NCBI GenBank assembly: GCA_903892515.1
Contig: CAITIS010000029.1
Span: forward strand, 1-64,000
DNA: 64,000 nucleotides
From: an uncultured Planctomycetota bacterium
GTDB taxonomy: Bacteria > Planctomycetota > Phycisphaerae > SM23-33
Direction: 5' to 3'
Shown here: positions 25,610 through 31,585 of the stretch, piece by piece
How the letters are laid out: each line of letters begins with the position of its first letter
How positions within the stretch are numbered: the first letter of the stretch is position 1
Notes under the pieces: model-generated
Databases searched by the model: none
Seen by the model: only the letters and a program-made list of their open reading frames with translations
Told to the model about the DNA's origin: nothing
Made by a program: the position numbers and the translations under genes

Positions 25610-26146
25610 ATGCCAGAGTTAAAGGGATCGCAGACGGAAAAGAACCTGCAAGCGGCCTTTGCCGGCGAGAGCCAGGCCCGCAACAAGTACACGTTTTTCG
25701 CGTCGGTGGCGCGGAAGGAAGGCTACGAGCAGATTGCGGCCATTTTTGAAGAGACGGCCGGCAACGAGAAGGAGCACGCCAAGCTGCACCTGGCCGCACT
25801 GAGCGGCATCGGCGACACGGTGGCGAATCTGAAGGCAGCGGCCGGGGGCGAGAACTACGAGTGGACGGACATGTACCCCGAGTTCGCCAAGGCCGCCCGG
25901 GCCGAAGGCTTTGAGGAGATCGCCCGGCTGTTCGAGGGCATCGCCAAGATCGAGAAAGAGCACGAGGCCCGGTACAAGGCCCTGCTCAAGAACGTGCAGG
26001 ACGGCAAGGTCTTCGCCAAGGACGTAAAGGTGAAGTGGCGTTGCCGCAACTGCGGCTTCACCTACGAAGGCCCCAAGGCCGTCACCACCTGCCCAGTCTG
26101 CAAACACCCGCAGGCGTTCATGGAAGTGGCAGGGGAGAATTTCTAG
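25610..26146 (+). CDS. Rubrerythrin
   Basis: This is a peroxide-detoxifying diiron protein of anaerobes and microaerophiles. The 178 residues comprise a four-helix diiron domain with E20 in [47 protein letters not shown] (ExxH pairs), and a C-terminal rubredoxin-like domain with [10 protein letters not shown] and [10 protein letters not shown], where the four cysteines bind iron. The RBS AAGGAG is seven bases from the ATG. All ligands expected for an active enzyme are present. The gene suggests the host meets oxidative stress under low oxygen. Confidence 0.95.
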   Translation: MPELKGSQTEKNLQAAFAGESQARNKYTFFASVARKEGYEQIAAIFEETAGNEKEHAKLHLAALSGIGDTVANLKAAAGGENYEWTDMYPEFAKAARAEGFEEIARLFEGIAKIEKEHEARYKALLKNVQDGKVFAKDVKVKWRCRNCGFTYEGPKAVTTCPVCKHPQAFMEVAGENF

Positions 26147-26152
26147 CGGCAG

Positions 26153-26192
26153 GTCATAGGTCGTAGGTCGTAGGCGTAGGGCGTAGGGAAAG
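26153..26192. repeat. Tandem words GGTCGTAGGTCGTAGGCGTAGG
   Basis: Degenerate seven-base words (GGTCGTA, GGCGTAG) just after the rubrerythrin stop. The same words occur at 34022, 34259 (complement) and 62690. Confidence 0.75.
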
Positions 26193-26202
26193 CCGGCCGG
26201 TG

Positions 26203-26236
26203 GGTGGCATGGTCACGCTGTTGGCGTGACCATGTT
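26203..26236. repeat. Family D hairpin (GGTCACGC...GCGTGACC)
   Basis: GGTGGCATGGTCACGCTGTT then GGCGTGACCATGTT. Inverse or direct copies lie at 28981, 42145, 53018 and 62871. Confidence 0.85.
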
Positions 26237-26276
26237 AGGACGCTCCATGAGACAAGGCGTTCCCCGCCCGGTGCTT

Positions 26277-26311
26277 GGTGCCGTGGTTTGCGAGTGAAGC
26301 GAGCAACCACG
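26277..26311. repeat. Family C hairpin (GTGGTTTGCGAGTGAAGCGAGC)
   Basis: GGTGCCGTGGTTTGCGAGTG then AAGCGAGCAACCACG. The outer arms GTGGTTTGC/GCAACCAC pair. First of seven copies in the window. Confidence 0.85.
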
Positions 26312-26374
26312 TTTGCAGCTTCCACGTGGTATGCAATCAAGGGAATAGTTGCCGGGTGCCCGGTGTCGCGGCCC

Positions 26375-26409
26375 GGTGCCGTGGTTTGCGAGTGAAGCGA
26401 GCAACCACG
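26375..26409. repeat. Family C hairpin
   Basis: Same 35-base sequence as at 26277, 98 bases further on, in direct orientation. Confidence 0.85.
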
Positions 26410-26428
26410 TCTGCATCGCGTAGCCGGG

Positions 26429-26530
26429 TGCCATGCTTCTGCGTTGTCTTGCAGAAGCATGTGAAGCTCGGCTTCGGTGGCGGCGCACTGCATGCTTCCG
26501 CATACAACCACGACGCGGAAGCATGGCACC
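26429..26530. repeat. Family J hairpins (CATGCTTCYGCG...GCRGAAGCATG), two copies
   Basis: CATGCTTCTGCG...TGCAGAAGCATG and CATGCTTCCGC...GCGGAAGCATG. Arm changes T/C and A/G are paired between the copies. A third copy lies at 62950-62982. Confidence 0.75.
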
Positions 26531-26543
26531 CGTCCAGTCGGCA

Positions 26544-26594
26544 GGGTCCGCAGCTTCCTGAGCGTCGTTGTGCGAAGGGTTCTGCGGCCGGGCC
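26544..26594. repeat. Family H element (GGGTCCGCAGSTTCCTGAGCG)
   Basis: GTCCGCAGCTTCCTGAGCGT ... GTGCGAAGGGTTCTGCGG. A 45-base relative lies at 34067-34115. Confidence 0.7.
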
Positions 26595-26713
26595 GGGGCC
26601 AATGTCACGGTTGCCAAGTGCGGGCGCATGTGACTGTATACGGGCCTTTTGGAAGAGTACAGGAAAGAGTACCTGCCAGTGAGCGTGCCGGTGGAATAGC
26701 CGTCCTGGCGTCG

Positions 26714-26748
26714 CGTGGTTGCTCGCTTTACTCGCAAACCACGGCACC
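26714..26748. repeat. Family C hairpin, inverted orientation
   Basis: CGTGGTTGCTCGCTTTACTC then GCAAACCACGGCACC. Confidence 0.85.
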
Positions 26749-26763
26749 TGACTTTAGTCCAGG

Positions 26764-26801
26764 AAAGAGGCCTCTCCCGCGTGGGAGAGGCCTCTTTTTT
26801 T
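26764..26801. terminator. Strong terminator hairpin, 15-bp perfect stem
   Basis: AAAGAGGCCTCTCCC / GGGAGAGGCCTCTTT with loop GCGT and a T-run on the plus strand. It lies between convergent rubrerythrin and PEP-CTERM genes and may serve both, although the T-run favours plus-strand transcripts. Confidence 0.8.
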
Positions 26802-26832
26802 CATCGTGCTTCTTGCGGCGGCAACTAGGCAG

Positions 26833-28062
26833 CTAGGCAGCGCGGCGGCGAATGGCGATCAAGCTGCCGATCCCCAGCAGCCCGAGAGTGCAAGGTTCGG
26901 GCGTGAAGGTGATCTGATAACCAAGAGCACTGCCGCTCAGCGGCACCACGGTGTAGGGCAAGGCCGTGTTATTCACCGTGACGGTGTGGAAGGTAGCCGC
27001 CGCCAGACTGGCGCCGGCCGTCAGGAACGTGTAGCTGTTGCCGGCCACCGCGCCGGTGGCGTTCACGATCAGGTCGCAGTTGTTCAGCGTGGTGATCGTG
27101 CTGTCGGTGCTCAGCTGATCGAAATCGACGCCGGGCGTCGTGCCGGCGCCGGTGATGTCGATCTTCAGCGAGTTATAGTTCGTGCCGTTCAGCTGGAACT
27201 TGACGTTCCCATTCACCGTGAACAAGCCGGCCGTGCCGTCGGTGCCAGGGGCAAATACCGAGGCATACGTCAGCAAGTTGTACTTCGTGCCAGTCAGGTC
27301 CAGCTTCTTGTTCATCACAATCTTGCCGTTACCCGCAAACGTGATGGGCTTGCCGCCGTTGCCGGTGAGATTGCTATCCAACTCGCACTGCAGAATTGCC
27401 CCACTGGCGATGTTTAGAATGCTCCCATTGGTGGCACTCGCACTGAGATAGCTGTAGTAATTGCATTGGCTGTCAATAACGCCGGCGTTCAGGTTGAACA
27501 CGGGCGGCATGAGAAGACTTGGGGCCGAAGTTGTGAAATTGTTTCCCAACTGAAGTGTGCCCGTGCCGTTCTTGGTGAAAGTGCTGGTGGCGCCGGTGTT
27601 GAACTGAACGTTCACGACGAACTTGCTGGCCCCGCCGATGTCCCAGACCGGGTCGTGGAAGCCGTCGCCATTGTTGACCTGCGGGCAGGTGGGGTTGTTC
27701 GTGCCATCGCCCCACGTGTACGTGTGAGCCAGCCCATCGGCCGGTGCGATGGTGAGGTTATCGTTGCCGTCCTGACCCAGGCTGGCCCCGCCCGTAGCCT
27801 TCACAAATAGAATGTCACCCGACTTGGTGATCAGCGTGCCATGGCCTCCCCCTGCGGCGTCCATGGTGACTGTGGCCGGAGTGCTGTCACCAAAGACGAT
27901 CGGCGTGCTGACGGTCGGCTTGGCCCCGGTGGACCAGTTCGCCAGCGTGCTCCACTTGCCGTCGGTGCCGCCGTTCGTGAATGTGTTGGTCACGGCCATG
28001 GCCAGCCCGCTACATGCTGCCAGCACAAGAAACGCTGCGCTCCCCCTGACAATTGCTCTCAT
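26833..28062 (-). CDS. PEP-CTERM autotransporter-like beta-helix protein
   Basis: Start ATG 28062 follows AAGGAGAGG. The signal peptide is MRAIVRGSAAFLVLAACSGL ending AMA. The body (409 aa total) is built of short beta-strand repeats (TFTNGGTDGKWSTLANWSTG, TFTKNGTGTLQLGNN, INLNAGVI-like FNLNAGVIDSQ, GKPITFAGNGKIVMNKKLDL), typical of the autotransporter-associated beta-strand proteins abundant in planctomycetes. The end, FTPEPCTLGLLGIGSLIAI then RRRAA, is a PEP-CTERM signal with the slightly unusual PEPCTL lead. The protein is predicted to be exported, exosortase-processed and surface-associated. Confidence 0.85.
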   Translation of the reverse strand: MRAIVRGSAAFLVLAACSGLAMAVTNTFTNGGTDGKWSTLANWSTGAKPTVSTPIVFGDSTPATVTMDAAGGGHGTLITKSGDILFVKATGGASLGQDGNDNLTIAPADGLAHTYTWGDGTNNPTCPQVNNGDGFHDPVWDIGGASKFVVNVQFNTGATSTFTKNGTGTLQLGNNFTTSAPSLLMPPVFNLNAGVIDSQCNYYSYLSASATNGSILNIASGAILQCELDSNLTGNGGKPITFAGNGKIVMNKKLDLTGTKYNLLTYASVFAPGTDGTAGLFTVNGNVKFQLNGTNYNSLKIDITGAGTTPGVDFDQLSTDSTITTLNNCDLIVNATGAVAGNSYTFLTAGASLAAATFHTVTVNNTALPYTVVPLSGSALGYQITFTPEPCTLGLLGIGSLIAIRRRAA

Positions 28063-28307
28063 AGGTCCTCTCCTTTTCTCTACCATCTGGCAGAAGGCGC
28101 CACCCACGAGGTGAACCCTCTGCCACCGGCCCTGCCCGATGTGACGAAGTCAGAACCCACGAACAAAATGTGGTCCAGTCTGGGAACTCGGCCATGCGGC
28201 CTAAGGTGTGCGTGCCTGCGTGAGCCAGCGCTCACACACCCTCGTGCTATACAAAACGCGATCTGCCGCTCCAAGCAGATCACAGCCCAAAACGCTGTAT
28301 CACATAC

Positions 28308-28335
28308 AGCTTAGCGACAAATCGAATTCTGTCAA
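28308..28335 (-). promoter_or_regulatory. Candidate promoter with long leader for the beta-helix PEP-CTERM gene
   Basis: On the minus strand TTGACA (28335-28330) and TAAGCT (28313-28308) are 16 bases apart, leaving a leader of about 240 bases before the ATG at 28062. Confidence 0.4.
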
Positions 28336-28389
28336 TAAGAAATGTCGGTAGTTTTGCAGGCGGGCTGTGTGAACGATGGATATAGGGAC

Positions 28390-28560
28390 ATACCGCCCCG
28401 CGGCAAGGTAGGAGCAAGCCGCACGTCGCATGGCCGCGCAGGTAGCGCCTGGGGAAAGTCACGCCAGTAGAGTGAACGCCGGCCGGGAGATCGGCCGGTG
28501 GCGAGCGAGGCTGTGCGCAGAATTGGGCTCGTCGGCCCCTATATAGAGGAACCTCCGGCC
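28390..28560 (+). other. Possible structured region of unknown identity
   Basis: Contains the strong stem CCGGCCG / CGGCCGG around GGAGAT (28480-28500), GCGGCAAGGTAGGAGCAAG, CTGGGGAAAGTCACGCC and CAGAATTGGGCTCGTCGGCC. No ORF crosses it convincingly. The words look RNA-like, but I cannot fit them to a known RNA class. Confidence 0.25.
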
Positions 28561-28750
28561 CAGGTGGCCGGGGGAGAAAGTTTGAAAAGTGAATAGCTCC
28601 GACTCCAGCGGCGGGTGGCTATGCGGTCAGGCCTGCCCGGCCGATGCGCGGATGCGCGCATGGGTAGCGCTTGCGCCTGAGATGGCGGCCATCGCAGCCG
28701 GGATGATGGTGCAACAGGATGGCAGGCAACGCGATGCGGATCCAGACCGT

Positions 28751-28860
28751 GGTTCCAAGACGTTCCAAACGGTTCCAATTCGTTCCGAATGGTTCCGTTT
28801 GGTTCCGTTTCGTTCCGTTTGGTGCCGTATCGTGCCGCTTGGTTCCGCTTTGTGCCGGCG
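28751..28860. repeat. Eleven-unit tandem array of a 10-bp repeat (NGTTCCGNNT)
   Basis: Exact 10-base register: GGTTCCAAGA, CGTTCCAAAC, GGTTCCAATT, CGTTCCGAAT, GGTTCCGTTT (twice), CGTTCCGTTT, GGTGCCGTAT, CGTGCCGCTT, GGTTCCGCTT, TGTGCCGGCG. It abuts a Family C hairpin. Confidence 0.9.
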
Positions 28861-28868
28861 CGGCCTGG

Positions 28869-28903
28869 CGTGGTTGCTCGCTGCACTCGCAAGCCACGGC
28901 ACC
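28869..28903. repeat. Family C hairpin, inverted orientation
   Basis: CGTGGTTGCTCGCTGCACTC then GCAAGCCACGGCACC, directly after the 10-bp array. Confidence 0.8.
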
Positions 28904-28980
28904 CATGCCATGAGACACGGCACCCATGTCCTGAGACCACGGCGCCTGTTTGGAACGTCAAAGCTGCGTGTAGCGTCCTT

Positions 28981-29014
28981 ACATGGTCACGCGAACAGCG
29001 TGACCATGCCACCC
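28981..29014. repeat. Family D hairpin
   Basis: ACATGGTCACGCGAACAGCG then TGACCATGCCACCC. Confidence 0.85.
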
Positions 29015-29048
29015 TCTTTGCGCGTGCGGCAAGTTGCTCGCCCTGCAA

Positions 29049-29083
29049 CGTGGTTGCTCGCTTCACTCGCAAACCACGGCACC
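29049..29083. repeat. Family C hairpin, inverted orientation
   Basis: CGTGGTTGCTCGCTTCACTC then GCAAACCACGGCACC, 20 bases before the nif3 stop codon. Confidence 0.85.
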
Positions 29084-29104
29084 CTTCGCCCTACGCCCTG
29101 TCTC

Positions 29105-30220
29105 TCAAAGAATCTCGAACGGGTCGCGGTCGTTGAGGGCGAGCGTTACGGTCAGGCCGGGCAGCATGCCGCGCAGGCGGGTGGCCAGGCTGCGGAGCGT
29201 GAGCCGCTCGGAGTTGCTATGGCCGACGCAGATGACGGCCAGGCCTTTTTCGGCGGCATCGACGGCGTCGTGGTGGCGCAACTCGCCGGTGATGTACACG
29301 TCGGCCCGCTGGGCCAGGGCCGAACCGATGATCCGCCCGCACGAGCCCGCGCAGCAGGCGGCCCGGCGCAAACGTCGCCGGCGCTGGCCCACCGACAGCA
29401 CATGGGGCACGCCCAGCACGCTCTTGACGTGTGCGATCAGGGTCTGGAGGTTCATGGCCTTGGCCAGCAGCCCGATCCTTCCGGTGCCCAAGCCGCCGTA
29501 GAGTTGCTCGGTCGGGTAGACGTCAATGGCGGGCGTCTCGTAGCTGTGGCTCTTGCGGATGGCCTTGATCACGTCGCGAAGCTTGGCCTTGGGGGCGACC
29601 AGTTCCAGGCGAAGCTCCTGGGCGTGTTCGAGCTGCCCGGGTTTACCGACGCTCGGGTTGCTGCCAGGGGCGCCGCGAAACGTGCCTTCGCCGCGGGTGT
29701 AGAAGCTGCACTCGCCGTAGTTGCCGATTCTGCCGGCCCCGGCGTCGAAGGCGGCCTTGCTCACCGCCAGCAGGTCCGAAGGCGGCGTAAAAACGACGAC
29801 CTTGCACTGGGCTTCGTCGGGCTTGGGCTCCAGCGGCTGGGGATTGAGAATGCCGATGGCCGACGCCAGCACGTCGTTGGTGCCACCCGGCGCGGCGTCC
29901 AGGGCGGTGTGCATCGAGTACACGGCGATGTCGCGCCGCACGGCCGCATAGGCGATGGGCGTGGCCTGGGCGGTGCATCGGCCGATGGGCTTGAAAATGA
30001 TAGGGTGGTATGCCATGACCATTTCGCACCGGCCTCGGGCGGCCTCAACCAGCACCCTCCCGGTCAGGTCGATCGTCAGCATGAGCTTGCGCACCGGCTT
30101 GGCGGCGTCGCCCACCAGCAGCCCGACGTTGTCCCACTCCTCGGCCAGGTGGGCAGGGGCCAGCGTTTCCAAGGCCTTGCAGATGCTGCCAACCGTGCAC
30201 GGCGTTTTGAGCTTGGGCAT
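29105..30220 (-). CDS. Nif3-like dinuclear metal center protein (YqfO type)
   Basis: The 371-residue product belongs to the NIF3/DUF34 family, hexameric metal-binding proteins of debated function (GTP cyclohydrolase I-like or metal-insertion roles have been proposed). The N-terminal half has LAEEWDNVGLLVGD, LTIDLT, MAYHPIIFKPIGR and VYSMHTALDAAPGGTNDVLA with the metal-site histidines. The middle about 130 residues (VVVFTPPSDLLAVSKAAFDA, GAGRIGNYGECSFYTRGEGT) form the PII-like insert of the long YqfO subtype. The C-terminal half closes the site with DVYITGELRHHDAVDAAEKG and VGHSNSER. The start lacks a strong RBS. It is adjacent to repeats on both sides. Confidence 0.92.
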   Translation of the reverse strand: MPKLKTPCTVGSICKALETLAPAHLAEEWDNVGLLVGDAAKPVRKLMLTIDLTGRVLVEAARGRCEMVMAYHPIIFKPIGRCTAQATPIAYAAVRRDIAVYSMHTALDAAPGGTNDVLASAIGILNPQPLEPKPDEAQCKVVVFTPPSDLLAVSKAAFDAGAGRIGNYGECSFYTRGEGTFRGAPGSNPSVGKPGQLEHAQELRLELVAPKAKLRDVIKAIRKSHSYETPAIDVYPTEQLYGGLGTGRIGLLAKAMNLQTLIAHVKSVLGVPHVLSVGQRRRRLRRAACCAGSCGRIIGSALAQRADVYITGELRHHDAVDAAEKGLAVICVGHSNSERLTLRSLATRLRGMLPGLTVTLALNDRDPFEIL

Positions 30221-30263
30221 TATATGACCCTGTTCAAAAGTTTCTGGCTAAAGCCGATCCATG

Positions 30264-30333
30264 TAAGCCCGTTGAAACGGGCTGAGGATACAGGGTGCGT
30301 CTATATACCCCCGCTGAAGCGGGGGCCTGTTAC
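30264..30333. repeat. Family E element
   Basis: AGCCCGTTGAAACGGGCT hairpin followed by CCCCCGCTGAAGCGGGGG and CCTGTTAC. Confidence 0.8.
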
Positions 30334-30340
30334 ACGACCC

Positions 30341-30448
30341 GGTTGCTTGCGCGATTCTGGTTGCTTGCGCGATTCTGGTTGCTTACACGATACCGGCTGC
30401 TCGCACGGTTCCGGCTGCTTACACGATACCGGCTGCTCGCACGACACT
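30341..30448. repeat. Six-unit tandem array of an 18-bp repeat
   Basis: Units GGTTGCTTGCGCGATTCT (two), GGTTGCTTACACGATACC, GGCTGCTCGCACGGTTCC, GGCTGCTTACACGATACC, GGCTGCTCGCACGACACT. A degenerate seventh unit (30323-30340) overlaps the end of the Family E element. The array lies in the gap before the protease-like gene. Confidence 0.9.
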
Positions 30449-30619
30449 GGCATCGTCGTGCTGGTCTTTCATGGCTGACGACGAATCCGGCGATCCACGA
30501 ACCCGGCCTAGGCCGCTGCCGTAAGTATATTGTCAACGGAGCTTCTATCTCACGCAAGGATGCTGCTTGCCATATGTGCGTCTTTGCTCAGAGGGCTAGT
30601 TTTTTATCAGGTGAAGGCC

Positions 30620-31255
30620 ATGCGTGACAAAAAGACGGAAAAACCCACCGAGTTGGCGTCGTGGCATCGCCATGCCCATGCCGACAAACTGTCCTCCAAC
30701 TGGCAGGACGTGAAGTATGTTCGTGTCGATCCCATTCGTTTGGCCTCATTTGCCGGTGAAACGTCCATTTCGGCGCTGCCCGGTGCGGTGGTTGATCCGG
30801 TAGCCTTCCAGCAGGGCGGACGCCTGCTGGTGGTGGGGCTGGGAAACGAAGAGCAGGGCGATTGCGGCATCGGCTCACACCTGCTGCGCTGCCTGTCCCA
30901 GTACGCCTGGCCCAAGTGCGTGGAGTTTCGCCACATCGGCGAGGTCGCGTGGGAGCAGGTGGGGGCGTATTCGGCGATCATCTTGCTGGATGCGATGCAC
31001 GGGCCCGACAACGCCGGCTCGGTCTACCAGTCCGACGGCGAGGCCCTGATGGCGTGTTCGGCCAATCGACACCGCCGGAGCATCGAGCCCTTCCTGGCGC
31101 TGCGTCGCCGTCTGACGGTCTTTGGCATCCAGCCGCACCGGCGCGGGCAGGATCGGGAACTCTCGCAGGAGTTGGTATCGCGGCTGCCCAGCATGCTGAC
31201 GTATTTGCGTCATTATATTCTTCAGGCCGCTGCCGAGCTCAGCCACGTGAATTGA
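30620..31255 (+). CDS. Hydrogenase-maturation-protease-like (peptidase M52-like) protein
   Basis: The 211-residue protein has a core resembling HyaD/HupD-type endopeptidases: GGRLLVVGLGNEEQGDCGIG (GxGNxxxxDxGxG, the first metal-ligand region), VEFRHIGEVAWEQVGAYSAI, ILLDAMHGPDNAGSVYQ and a late GIQPHRRG. In M52 enzymes nickel ligands are E/D in the first motif, D in the middle and H near FGxxPH; here GNEEQGD, LLDAMH and FGIQPHR supply them. The first about 65 residues are an unrelated hydrophilic extension. No hydrogenase or hyp genes are nearby, so the substrate is unclear. ATG 30620 is chosen over an earlier GTG/ATG because the upstream stretch is hydrophobic and unlike the family. Confidence 0.6.
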   Translation: MRDKKTEKPTELASWHRHAHADKLSSNWQDVKYVRVDPIRLASFAGETSISALPGAVVDPVAFQQGGRLLVVGLGNEEQGDCGIGSHLLRCLSQYAWPKCVEFRHIGEVAWEQVGAYSAIILLDAMHGPDNAGSVYQSDGEALMACSANRHRRSIEPFLALRRRLTVFGIQPHRRGQDRELSQELVSRLPSMLTYLRHYILQAAAELSHVN

Positions 31256-31585
31256 GCCTTTCACGGGCGGCGAGGTCATGCCGTCGCGACCTCACCGCCC
31301 GGAGCCCGGCATCGGCCTTCGTTTTTGTGGAAGTGTCGCGGGCGGCGCGTCCGCGGCACGAAACCGGCCTGGTTCAATGGGTGGTTACCAAGTCATCAAG
31401 GTGTGGCACAGCCTTCTGTGGTTGTGCCGCTCTTTTGCGCGGCCCGAGCCAGAAAGTCAGGGGCCATGTAACTATTTAAGCCCTTGCTGGCACTGACCCA
31501 GGGAAGTTTTTCTGGCAAAATGTCCGGCCGGCCGCTGCGATGCGATAGCGGCTGTGCTATAAAAGGGTAGTCAATAGGGAGAGTA
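31256..31585. other. Intergenic region with a GC-rich hairpin and a Family B-like repeat
   Basis: CGGGCGGCGAGGTC / GACCTCACCGCCCG at about 31264-31302 could terminate the preceding gene, but has no T-run. GTGGCACAGCCTTCTGTGGT lies at 31406. A TATAAA at 31558 precedes the HEAT gene. Confidence 0.45.

Noticed and set aside
28390-28560. RNase P RNA on the plus strand
   Set aside because: The end CAGAATTGGGCTCGTCGGCCCC resembles the RNase P 3' end and GGGGAAAGTC resembles the conserved 5' core, but they are only about 100 bases apart, no P1 partner is found, and P4 cannot be formed.
28539-29072. 177-codon minus-strand ORF (NGTKRNET-rich)
   Set aside because: Reads through the 10-bp tandem array and Family C/D hairpins; the repetitive peptide is a by-product.
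28589-30478. 629-codon plus-strand ORF
   Set aside because: Antisense to nif3 and running through several repeats at both ends; no domain features.
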